Positions 1 through 6,352 of a stretch of 6,849 bases of DNA are shown here, one piece after another (position 1 is the stretch's first letter; every line of letters starts with the position of its first letter). The notes beneath the pieces are model-generated. The model saw nothing but the letters and a program-made list of their open reading frames with translations. It searched no databases and was not told where the DNA came from. Source of the DNA: an uncultured Loktanella sp. (GTDB lineage: Bacteria > Pseudomonadota > Alphaproteobacteria > Rhodobacterales > Rhodobacteraceae); NCBI GenBank assembly GCA_913061335.1, contig CAJXTP010000162.1, positions 1 through 6,849 on the forward strand. Direction: 5' to 3'. Both the position numbers and the translations under genes were made by a program.

Positions 1-392
1 CTGCTTTGCGCTTCACACAGCGCGCCAATAGTTTCAGCAAGCGGCACATCTGGACTTGGCCAATGAACCAGCAGCAGATCAACTTCCCCGACCCCCAACC
101 TCTCAAGACTGGCTTCAGCCGAGGCCAACAGCGCAGGCGCGGCTAGGTCTGTGTGCCAAACCTTGGTGGTCAGGAAATAGCTGCCTCGTGGCAGGGACGT
201 GGCACGCAGAGCTGCACCCAGTTCGGCCTCGTTCTCATAACGTTGCGCGGTGTCGAAATGGCGATACCCGGCCTCGGCCGCTGTTTCGACAGCGCGCGCA
301 AGAACGCCGCCGCGCAACTGCCAAGTGCCAAGCCCGATCTGCGGGATGTTCGCTCCGTGGCTGGAAATAATTGGAACTCTGTTATCACTCAT
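1..392 (-). CDS. Aldo/keto reductase, N-terminal part (3' end off the contig)
   Basis: This is an open frame that runs off the left edge of the window; 130 codons are present of the roughly 270-280 usual for a short bacterial aldo/keto reductase. Such enzymes are cytosolic NAD(P)H-dependent reductases of aldehydes and ketones with a TIM-barrel fold. The protein begins MSDNRVPI and shows the family signature IPQIGLGTWQL (residues 16-26), then GYRHFDTAQRYENE (42-55), FLTTKVWHTDL (73-83) and DLLLVHWPSPD (105-115). The full catalytic tetrad is visible: D47, Y52, K77 and H110. Two in-frame ATGs lie close together (398 and 392). I chose 392 because an AGGGA at 405-401 sits 8 bases upstream of it but only 2 bases from the other. 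It follows the flavoprotein gene after 121 bases and may have its own promoter. Its substrate and its link to the operon are unknown; the C-terminal cofactor-binding loop is missing from the window. Confidence 0.93.
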   Translation of the reverse strand, partial: MSDNRVPIISSHGANIPQIGLGTWQLRGGVLARAVETAAEAGYRHFDTAQRYENEAELGAALRATSLPRGSYFLTTKVWHTDLAAPALLASAEASLERLGVGEVDLLLVHWPSPDVPLAETIGALCEAQS

Positions 393-400
393 CTGCATTG

Positions 401-405
401 TCCCT
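401..405 (-). promoter_or_regulatory. Ribosome binding site deciding the aldo/keto reductase start
   Basis: On the minus strand AGGGA lies 8 bases before the ATG at 392 and 2 bases before the in-frame ATG at 398. The longer spacing is normal for translation initiation, so the downstream ATG is preferred. The two choices differ by only two residues. Confidence 0.5.
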
Positions 406-422
406 GTTGATCACCGCAAAGA

Positions 423-452
423 ATCTTAACGTGCGCGGCCATCATTTGTAAA
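423..452 (-). promoter_or_regulatory. Candidate sigma70-type promoter for the aldo/keto reductase gene
   Basis: On the minus strand TTTACA (452-447, five of six matches to the -35 consensus TTGACA) is followed after 18 bases by TAAGAT (428-423, four of six matches to TATAAT). Transcription would start near 416, giving a leader of about 25 bases before the ATG at 392. The element sits in an AT-rich 121-base gap (393-513) between the flavoprotein stop and the reductase start, in contrast to the overlapping junctions inside the operon. This is a pattern match by eye; one such match in an AT-rich gap could be chance. Confidence 0.35.
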
Positions 453-507
453 AAACTATCAAACCAAATTGCAGAATTTGAAACCTCATTTCATGGGTAG
501 AAAGTAT

Positions 508-541
508 TGCTTATCAGGGGTCATTTTCAATCTGATAGGCA
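508..541 (-). other. Imperfect inverted repeat over the stop codon of the flavoprotein gene
   Basis: Arms 508-517 (TGCTTATCAG) and 532-541 (CTGATAGGCA) are complementary in nine of ten positions around a 14-base loop. The TGA stop of the flavoprotein gene (516-514) lies in one arm. In the minus-strand RNA the single mismatch is C-A. The stem is AT-rich and no clear T-run follows, so it is a poor intrinsic terminator. It could protect the 3' end of the operon mRNA, or be chance. Confidence 0.25.
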
Positions 542-1875
542 CCAATAGGTACCGGACGTGCCGGGGCTTGTGCACGCAAACGCCCTGCGCCCTCGACAGA
601 CATACCGGATTTGGCGGCAATCAATTCTGCGCCGATCAGTTGACAATAACGACCCTGACAGCGGCCCATGCCTACGCGAGCGAGTGATTTCACACGGTTC
701 GCTTCGTTCTCACCCAAGGCCGAGCCTACGCGCAAATCGGCGGCGGTGATGCCTTCGCAACGACAGATCATGGTGTCGTCAGACGTGGCGCGCACCAGCT
801 TTGCAGGCCATGGGAACGCCCGCGACAGCCCTTGTGCAAAGCGTTCCATCCGCACCCGTGCCTGCATGTCTTTATGCGGCGAGAGGGTGGGCAGGTTCAG
901 ATCCTGCAAGCAAGCGGTAGCGGCCAGTCGTCCAGCAATCTCGGCCCCGTCAGCCCCCAAAATTCGCACCCCGTCGCCCGCTAGATACTGACCCTCGCCG
1001 GCACGGCCCATCGGATCGACATGTGGCAACCATTGCGCCCACTGTGTTGAATAGTCAAAGGGAATGCCTGCCAGATCGGCCAGATGCGTCTCTGCCTGCA
1101 GATGCCAGCCCAGCCCGACCGTGTCGCAAGAGGTAGACTGTGCTCGGCCGCGGGCATCACGCCAGTGAAAGGCTACTGGCCCACCCGCGTCGGTCTCGAT
1201 CCGTTCCAGTTGCGCGCCCGCATGATATAGCCGCCCCAGTCCTACACGCATCCGCGCGCCGCGCCATACAAGACCCGGGCGGGCCATCATGTCGGGCAAC
1301 CCGCGCATTTGCGTTCCCAACGACGAGGTGTCAAGCACCGCCGCCAGTTTCGCGCCCGCTTTGTGCAATTGCCAAGCCACCAACGTGAGCAAGGGCCCCG
1401 AACCTGCCAGCACAATTTGCGCTCCCAACGCCACACCCTGCGCCTTAAGCGCGATCTGTGCGGCGCCCAACGTATATACGCCCGCCGATTGCCAACCGGC
1501 TACTGGTGCCACGCGATCCATCGCCCCCGTGGCAAGCACCAGCCGATCAAATGGCACCAGCCTGATCTTTCCGTCCTGCAAAACCTGTGCCTGTCCCGCT
1601 GCCAGCGAAACCACCGAGGTGCGGGAAACATAATCTACTTCATCGCTGGCAACGAGGCGGTCGAAAGTCTCGTGCAGCGCCCGGGCTTTGGCGGCCTCCG
1701 AGCCGTACAAAACCTCAAGCGGGCGCGTGAAACCTTCGGGCTGTCGTCGGTAAATTTGCCCCCCTGCGCGCGCGCCTTCATCTACAATTGTCGGCCTTAG
1801 CCCGGCGGTACACAGCGTCTGCGCAGCACGAATGCCCGCAGGACCTGCGCCGACGATCAGGACGCGGGTGGTCAT
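514..1875 (-). CDS. FAD-dependent oxidoreductase, opine oxidase / HcnB-type alpha subunit
   Basis: The 453-residue product is a pyridine-nucleotide-disulfide-type flavoprotein of the OoxA/NoxA/HcnB/D-hydroxyproline dehydrogenase alpha family. VLIVGAGPAGIRAA at residues 5-18 is the N-terminal FAD dinucleotide fold, followed by an acidic strand end IVDEG (30-34) and RAGGQIYRR (36-44). LVLATGAMDR lies at 112-121, a second glycine motif GSGP at 158-161, and the closing FAD motif YLAGDG at 297-302. A C-terminal BFD-like [2Fe-2S] segment carries C371, C373, C406 and C411 (ICRCEG and MGRCQGRYC). In characterised relatives this subunit works with a small [2Fe-2S] gamma subunit and a DAO-like beta subunit to pass electrons from an amine substrate. 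The open frame extends upstream to 2022, but the extra 49 codons lie wholly inside the preceding gene. The ATG at 1875 has GGAGGG at 1887-1882, 6 bases upstream, and overlaps the previous stop as ATGA, so translational coupling is likely. No beta subunit is visible nearby. The family call is firm; the substrate is not known. Confidence 0.9.
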   Translation of the reverse strand: MTTRVLIVGAGPAGIRAAQTLCTAGLRPTIVDEGARAGGQIYRRQPEGFTRPLEVLYGSEAAKARALHETFDRLVASDEVDYVSRTSVVSLAAGQAQVLQDGKIRLVPFDRLVLATGAMDRVAPVAGWQSAGVYTLGAAQIALKAQGVALGAQIVLAGSGPLLTLVAWQLHKAGAKLAAVLDTSSLGTQMRGLPDMMARPGLVWRGARMRVGLGRLYHAGAQLERIETDAGGPVAFHWRDARGRAQSTSCDTVGLGWHLQAETHLADLAGIPFDYSTQWAQWLPHVDPMGRAGEGQYLAGDGVRILGADGAEIAGRLAATACLQDLNLPTLSPHKDMQARVRMERFAQGLSRAFPWPAKLVRATSDDTMICRCEGITAADLRVGSALGENEANRVKSLARVGMGRCQGRYCQLIGAELIAAKSGMSVEGAGRLRAQAPARPVPIGAYQIENDP

Positions 1876-2204
1876 GTTTCTCCCTCCGGCGTGGCGGCGG
1901 GCCAAGCGTCCGACGGCTGACTCAGAAGCCTCATTCCTTGTGCAACCGGGGTTGAGCAGGCGCGCAATCGTGGCCCTGTTTCCTGCCAGAGCCAGCAGTC
2001 CTGACAAGCACCCATCAGGCAAAATCCAGCCCGCTTTTCAAGACCAAATTCAGCATCGCGCAATGCTCTGACCGACAACAGAATCGCTGTTAGGACCGTG
2101 TCGCCATCCAATGCACGCAGTGCCTCGCTATCATACCAGAAGTCGACCGGTGAGCGTGCGGTTTCGGCCAGCCGCACGATGCGTCCCTGCGCAGGCGCGA
2201 TCAT
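1872..2204 (-). CDS. Small plant-type [2Fe-2S] protein, opine oxidase / HcnA-type gamma subunit
   Basis: This 110-residue protein belongs to the Fer2_4 type of plant-ferredoxin-like domain. Four cysteines in GFCLMGACQDCW (60-71) and LRACSTPVAQGM (80-91) are C62, C67, C70 and C83, giving the C-x4-C-x2-C-x12-C ligand pattern of a [2Fe-2S] cluster. The preceding residues (about 8-48) fit the beta-grasp strand and the 'dGDTVLTAIL' helix start seen in SoxA N-termini and HcnA-like proteins. It should be a soluble electron carrier subunit that pairs with the flavoprotein encoded next; in heterotetrameric sarcosine oxidase the equivalent parts are fused in one alpha chain. Its ATG overlaps the hyuB stop (ATGA, 2204-2201), and its own TGA overlaps the flavoprotein ATG (ATGA, 1875-1872). 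GAGG at 2215-2212 sits 7 bases before the start. No signal peptide or membrane segment is seen. Good family confidence; the exact physiological partner is inferred from adjacency. Confidence 0.88.
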   Translation of the reverse strand: MIAPAQGRIVRLAETARSPVDFWYDSEALRALDGDTVLTAILLSVRALRDAEFGLEKRAGFCLMGACQDCWLWQETGPRLRACSTPVAQGMRLLSQPSDAWPAATPEGET

Positions 2205-4186
2205 TCAGCTGCCTCGGCGGCTTGAGATGGGCGTGGCAGCTCAGGGAAGCGCTCGCAAACTTCGCCAAAAGCGGCCTCGACCCCTGCGGCCCCTACGCGG
2301 GTACCTATGCGGCGGAAAACTTCGGTCTTGGTAAAGAAGCGCCAATGGATCGGCAACGCCGTGAGAATCATGGTTAACCTATCATAGGCTGCATCACTCC
2401 ACTGCGCCTCGAAACCCTCGCGCTCGGGGCCAAAGTGGAAATGCCCCTCGGGCTGCGGTGCTGCGGTCCGCAGCACCGTTGTCGCCGCCTCTTCCACCAC
2501 GCCTTGGTGAATGACGACACCATAATCTCGCGCCGCGGCATCCTCTGAAACATGCCCCCGAGCTACATCCTGGGCTACGCGCCATGCCTCTCGCGCCATC
2601 GGATCGCCACGCCCGCCACCACCTGCCGAGCGGATGTCCAATACATCGCCGGGTTGCAGCACTGCAGTATCGGTATTGCCCAACCGCCGCTCCTCAGGAG
2701 TACTCGGATTAACGATCATATCCGACAGTCCCGCCGCCTGCCCACCCAAGGTGCCCCAAGGTCGAAAAAATGACCGGTCGCGGTTACGTGCGGTGATACG
2801 TGTGTCCGGGGCAAAAACGCGAAAGGCCATCTGTGTCGCCAGCCCGCCACGCCAAAGGCCCGGACCACCGCTGTCTTGCGCAAGGCCGTATTTTACAAAC
2901 TCAACAGGAACTTCGGTTTCGGTGATTTCGATCGGCGTGTTCTTCAGATAGGCCGCATCCGCGCCCGATCCGTTGGTACCATCGCGATCCGGCATGCCAC
3001 CACCGCCGCCAACCACTGGGTTTACTGCCGCAATCACCGTCTTTTGCGTGCGTTCATTTCGTGTCATAACGTTAACAATGCAGTTGTTCCCTGCAGGGGC
3101 CGCGGGCATCCGGTCGGGTATAACCTGACTGAAGGCCCCAAAAATTACCGACCGCAACCGTGCGCAGGTCAGTGACCGCATCCCCACAGCCGCAGGTGCA
3201 ACCGGGTTCAGCACGCTGCCTTGTGGCGCGATGCAAGTGAATGCACGCGTCAATCCGGTGTTGAGCAGAATTTGTGGATTGAGAGTGTAGAGCACGTAGT
3301 AAACTCCGACGAGCAGTATCGTGTGTCGTGGATCGCCCCCCGACGGCACATTAAGCGAGCTTCCTAGCTGTGGGTCGGAACCGGTGAAATCCAGAACTGC
3401 CTCGTCGCCAGTGATCCGCAGGGTCAGTTTCAGCCGGCAGGGATTAGCCTCATCACTATCTTCATCAGCATAGTCGGCGAACACCCATTCGCCGTCCGGC
3501 ATTGCGCGCAAGATATCGCGGGCCTGTGCCTCTGCTTGATCCAAAAGTGCGGCAACCCCCGAAACAAAGCCCTGCTTGCCAAAGCGCTCTACCATCGCCA
3601 GCACCTTGCGCTCGCCCGTATTCAATGCGCCAACCAGCGCCTTGATGTCACCAATATTCAATTCAGGCTTGCGGACATTTGTCGACATGATCTGTAGGAT
3701 TTGGTCATCAAAAACACCTTTGTTCACGAGCTTCATCGGTGAAAATCGAATGCCTTCCTGATGGATTTCGGTCAATGAGCGCGATAGCGAAGCGGGCACT
3801 GCGCCACCCATATCGGTATTGTGGATGTGCCCACCAGTCCACGCAACGATCTCATCTTGCACAAACACCGGCTTCCACAGATGCGTGTCGGGCGCATGGG
3901 TGGCAACATGGCCGGAATAGGGATCGTTGGTAAAGGCGACATCGCCGGGTTTGTAATCGGCGACCATTGCAATCGCACGGCCATAGGTCAAACCGGGATA
4001 CCAGGTCGCACCCAACTCCATCGGCACCGCAAAAGCAGCGCCAGCCTGGTCCATCAGCATAACCGTGAAATCCTGAGTTTCTTTGACAAAGGCAGAATGG
4101 GCCGTGCGGTGCAGGGTATGGGCCATATTCTCGGCCGCTGCGCGCGCGTGGTTGGCCAGAACTTGAAGGGTCATCTTGTCAAACAT
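2201..4186 (-). CDS. hyuB: Hydantoinase/oxoprolinase subunit B (HyuB family) with C-terminal tail
   Basis: This 661-residue protein is a HyuB-family subunit, the partner of HyuA in ATP-dependent hydantoinases, 5-oxoprolinase, caprolactamase and the related acetone/acetophenone carboxylases. Family motifs in order: a SAFVKETQDFTV segment (31-42), GDVAFTNDPYSG (81-92) with THAPDTHLW (96-104), GGHIHNTDMGG (118-128), a glycine-rich stretch around GGGGGMPDRDG, QDSGGPGLWRGG (437-448), AGGGGRGDP (521-529) and DYGVVI (554-559). These polar H/D/N-rich motifs are where family members place metal and substrate contacts. Most relatives end about 20 residues after the last motif; this one carries roughly 80 further residues. 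The frame opens at a GTG (4195) overlapping the hyuA stop, but GAGGAG at 4200-4195 lies 8 bases before the ATG at 4186, so I use that ATG; the GTG would add three residues. It ends in an ATGA overlap with the [2Fe-2S] gene. The substrate could be a hydantoin, lactam, 5-oxoproline or similar, and sequence alone does not decide. Confidence 0.93.
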   Translation of the reverse strand: MFDKMTLQVLANHARAAAENMAHTLHRTAHSAFVKETQDFTVMLMDQAGAAFAVPMELGATWYPGLTYGRAIAMVADYKPGDVAFTNDPYSGHVATHAPDTHLWKPVFVQDEIVAWTGGHIHNTDMGGAVPASLSRSLTEIHQEGIRFSPMKLVNKGVFDDQILQIMSTNVRKPELNIGDIKALVGALNTGERKVLAMVERFGKQGFVSGVAALLDQAEAQARDILRAMPDGEWVFADYADEDSDEANPCRLKLTLRITGDEAVLDFTGSDPQLGSSLNVPSGGDPRHTILLVGVYYVLYTLNPQILLNTGLTRAFTCIAPQGSVLNPVAPAAVGMRSLTCARLRSVIFGAFSQVIPDRMPAAPAGNNCIVNVMTRNERTQKTVIAAVNPVVGGGGGMPDRDGTNGSGADAAYLKNTPIEITETEVPVEFVKYGLAQDSGGPGLWRGGLATQMAFRVFAPDTRITARNRDRSFFRPWGTLGGQAAGLSDMIVNPSTPEERRLGNTDTAVLQPGDVLDIRSAGGGGRGDPMAREAWRVAQDVARGHVSEDAAARDYGVVIHQGVVEEAATTVLRTAAPQPEGHFHFGPEREGFEAQWSDAAYDRLTMILTALPIHWRFFTKTEVFRRIGTRVGAAGVEAAFGEVCERFPELPRPSQAAEAAE

Positions 4187-4191
4187 CGGGC

Positions 4192-6261
4192 TCACTCCTC
4201 AAAGATCAGGTGAATATTCAGATGGCGATCGACATGCGCCACTGAATTCGGCGGTATGGCGAATGTCGTATCTTCTTGCGCAACGACGGCAGGGCCATTG
4301 AACTGGGCACCGCTTGTCAGCGTTTCGCGCTCATAAAGCGCGATCTCACATGGACCATTCAAATAGACTGGCACCTGACGCAGAACCTTGGCCATCCGGC
4401 TGACCTCATCGATCTCGGGCAACTCAAGCGCCGGCCCGGCCCCGATCGCCGAAAGCCGCAGGTTTACTATCTCGATACGACCAGAGGGATCATCGAAGTC
4501 GTAAATCTGGCGATGGTTCTTATGAAACGCGCGTTCAAAGACGCTCAGATCGGATAAAAAACGCGGCTCGATCGCGACCTCAATCTCAAAGCTTTGCCCA
4601 GCATAGCGCATGTCAGCGGACATGTTCAGAACCCCCGCTCCAACATGATCTTGGGCCTGCAACCAATCGGCACCTTCGCGGGCCAATGTGTCAAAGGCTT
4701 CGCGCAAAGTTGGCAGCATGTCGGGCTCAAGATCAGCGTAGATCGTGCGGATGAAATCACCGCGCAGATCGGCCACCAGACCGCCAAGCGCCGACACCAC
4801 ACCCGGGCGGCGTGGTGCCATCACTTTGGGCAGACCCAGCTCGCGGGCCAAAAATGCGCCCAACATCGGCCCACCGCCACCAAAGGGCATCAGGGTAAAG
4901 TCACGCAGATCGACGCCGCTGCGTGAGGCAAGCTTTTCGACCTCAACAAACATTTCAGACACCGCGATATCAAGGATCGCCTGCGCGGTTTCCTGCGTAC
5001 CCCGGCCAAGTTGTCTTGCCAGCACACCGACAACCTCGTGCGCCAGATCAACGTCCATAGAAAGCTGTCCATAAGCCATTGCTGTATGGCCCAGCCAGCC
5101 GCACACCGCCATCGCATCCGTCACCGTTGCACGTATGCCGCCCCGGCCATAGCAGGCTGGGCCCGGGGTCGATCCGGCCGACTCCGGCCCAACCCGCAAC
5201 ACGCCTTGGGCATCGACACTGGCGATCGACCCGCCGCCAATCCCAATGGAACTGACGGACACCGAAGGGATATAGAGCGGAAACTCTCCGATCCGCTCAC
5301 CAGTACCATATTGTGCCTGGCCGTCTATGATCAGGGCGAAATCGGCCGAGGTGCCACCGATATCAAGCGTCAGGACCTTCGACTCGCCAGCTTGTCGTGC
5401 CAACCAAGCCGCGCCGATCACCCCTGAAGCAGAACCAGACAGCAGCATCGACACGCAATCGCGCCGCCCCTCTGCCGCATTCATCAGCCCTCCGTTTGAT
5501 TTGGTTAGCATTGCTCGTGCTGGTACACCCAACCCGATGAGCCGCCCTTCCAGCGACTCCAAATACCCCGAGACGCGTGGGTGGACATAGCCATTCAGGA
5601 TCGCGGTCGAACTGCGTTCGTATTCGCGGATCACCGGCCAGACTTCGGCAGAAGTAAATACAAACAGATCGGGGGCAAGACGCTCGATTTCGGTTTTTAC
5701 GGCCGCTTCGTGTGCATCGTCGCGCCAACTGTGTAGCAGGGAAACGATCACGCCTTGCGCGCCCCGTGCCCTGATCTGTGTAACAGCCTTGGCAAGGGCA
5801 GTCAGATCGGGCGTGACAGTTTGTGACCCGTCGGCCCGCATCCGCGCGGGGATGCCGAATATCCGGTCACGCGGGATCAACGGGTCAGGCCGGTGGCAAT
5901 ACAACGAATACATTTCCGGCATTCGCAAACGGGCCAGCTCGATCACATCCTCAAAACCACTATTGGTGATTAAGGCCAAATCCGCGCCCTTGCGCTGAAT
6001 AATCGTGTTGATACCCACTGTCGTGCCATGGACAAAGCGGCTGACCGTGGTTGGATCCAGCCCATCGCGCTCAGCCAAAATCTCCAACCCTGTGAGCAAC
6101 TCGGCCCCGGGATCTTCGGGCGTTGTCAGAACTTTAAGCGAAGCAACCCGACCCGTCGCGGTGTCCAGTGCACAGAAATCCATAAACGTGCCACCGATAT
6201 CGACCCCGATCTTCCAGTCAGCGAGGGTAATGCTCTTTGAGCGTTGCAGCGCGGCATCCAT
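4192..6261 (-). CDS. hyuA: Hydantoinase/oxoprolinase subunit A (HyuA family, ATP-binding)
   Basis: The 689-residue product has the full length of HyuA, the ATP-using subunit with an actin/ASKHA-like fold. In characterised members it activates the amide carbonyl of a cyclic substrate by phosphorylation, for opening by the HyuA-HyuB complex. Motifs in order: first phosphate loop VDIGGTFMDF (20-29), RFVHGTTVGINTI (75-87), LLSGSASGV (273-281), second phosphate loop LTLDIGGTSADF (297-308), SSIGIGGGSIA (337-347), STPGPACYG (364-372), VTDAMAVCGWLG (380-391) and the late glycine motif PFGGGGP (459-465). The remaining about 220 residues form the usual C-terminal domain. Two motifs deviate from the commonest family form (GGTFTD and SGPAGG). 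A longer frame begins at a TTG (6276), but AAAGGA at 6273-6268 lies 6 bases before the ATG at 6261 and supports that start. It stops 5 bases before hyuB, so the two are surely co-transcribed. Cytosolic; substrate unknown. Confidence 0.94.
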   Translation of the reverse strand: MDAALQRSKSITLADWKIGVDIGGTFMDFCALDTATGRVASLKVLTTPEDPGAELLTGLEILAERDGLDPTTVSRFVHGTTVGINTIIQRKGADLALITNSGFEDVIELARLRMPEMYSLYCHRPDPLIPRDRIFGIPARMRADGSQTVTPDLTALAKAVTQIRARGAQGVIVSLLHSWRDDAHEAAVKTEIERLAPDLFVFTSAEVWPVIREYERSSTAILNGYVHPRVSGYLESLEGRLIGLGVPARAMLTKSNGGLMNAAEGRRDCVSMLLSGSASGVIGAAWLARQAGESKVLTLDIGGTSADFALIIDGQAQYGTGERIGEFPLYIPSVSVSSIGIGGGSIASVDAQGVLRVGPESAGSTPGPACYGRGGIRATVTDAMAVCGWLGHTAMAYGQLSMDVDLAHEVVGVLARQLGRGTQETAQAILDIAVSEMFVEVEKLASRSGVDLRDFTLMPFGGGGPMLGAFLARELGLPKVMAPRRPGVVSALGGLVADLRGDFIRTIYADLEPDMLPTLREAFDTLAREGADWLQAQDHVGAGVLNMSADMRYAGQSFEIEVAIEPRFLSDLSVFERAFHKNHRQIYDFDDPSGRIEIVNLRLSAIGAGPALELPEIDEVSRMAKVLRQVPVYLNGPCEIALYERETLTSGAQFNGPAVVAQEDTTFAIPPNSVAHVDRHLNIHLIFEE
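4195..4200 (-). promoter_or_regulatory. Ribosome binding site deciding the hyuB start
   Basis: GAGGAG on the minus strand spans the end of hyuA and lies 8 bases before the ATG at 4186. The alternative GTG at 4195 overlaps this site and so cannot use it. This supports the ATG and leaves 5 bases between the hyuA stop and hyuB. Confidence 0.6.
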
Positions 6262-6267
6262 GAAAAG

Positions 6268-6273
6268 TCCTTT
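6268..6273 (-). promoter_or_regulatory. Ribosome binding site deciding the hyuA start
   Basis: AAAGGA on the minus strand, 6 bases before the ATG at 6261. The upstream in-frame TTG at 6276 would run through this site, so the ATG is the better start. Confidence 0.6.
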
Positions 6274-6331
6274 CAAGAGCTTTTGCCCCGAAAGATTTCA
6301 GAAAGCAGAGCGCCGGTCCAAGACGCATTGC

Positions 6332-6341
6332 GGCAATTGCC
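6332..6341. promoter_or_regulatory. Perfect palindrome GGCAATTGCC upstream of hyuA, candidate operator
   Basis: GGCAATTGCC is a 10-base perfect palindrome in the 91-base gap between the regulator and hyuA, about 70 bases before the hyuA ATG. Next to it, ATTGC-G-GCAAT (6327-6337) forms a second, overlapping inverted repeat. The placement is suitable for the LysR-type regulator encoded next door, but the bases do not fit a clean T-N11-A LysR box. I see no convincing -35/-10 pair in this gap, so hyuA may be read through from the regulator gene or use a poor, activator-dependent promoter. Confidence 0.3.
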
Positions 6342-6352
6342 ATAAGCCTGAC

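Noticed and set aside
1309..1800. 163-codon plus-strand open frame
   Set aside because: It lies wholly antisense to the flavoprotein gene, has no recognisable motifs and is the usual shadow frame of GC-rich coding DNA. The same holds for the other plus-strand frames opposite hyuA and hyuB (for example 6005-6430, 3821-4213 and 5011-5427).
1876..2022. Longer N-terminus for the flavoprotein (49 extra codons)
   Set aside because: It falls entirely inside the [2Fe-2S] gene in another frame. The GxGxxG fold begins right after the ATG at 1875, which has its own GGAGGG site.
514..2204. Hydrogen cyanide synthase (HcnA/HcnB)
   Set aside because: The two proteins share the family architecture, but hcnC is absent and the genes sit in a hyuAB operon, so a cyanide-forming role is not supported.
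6262..6276. TTG start for hyuA adding five residues
   Set aside because: The extra codons contain the ribosome binding site for the ATG at 6261, so the ATG is the better start.
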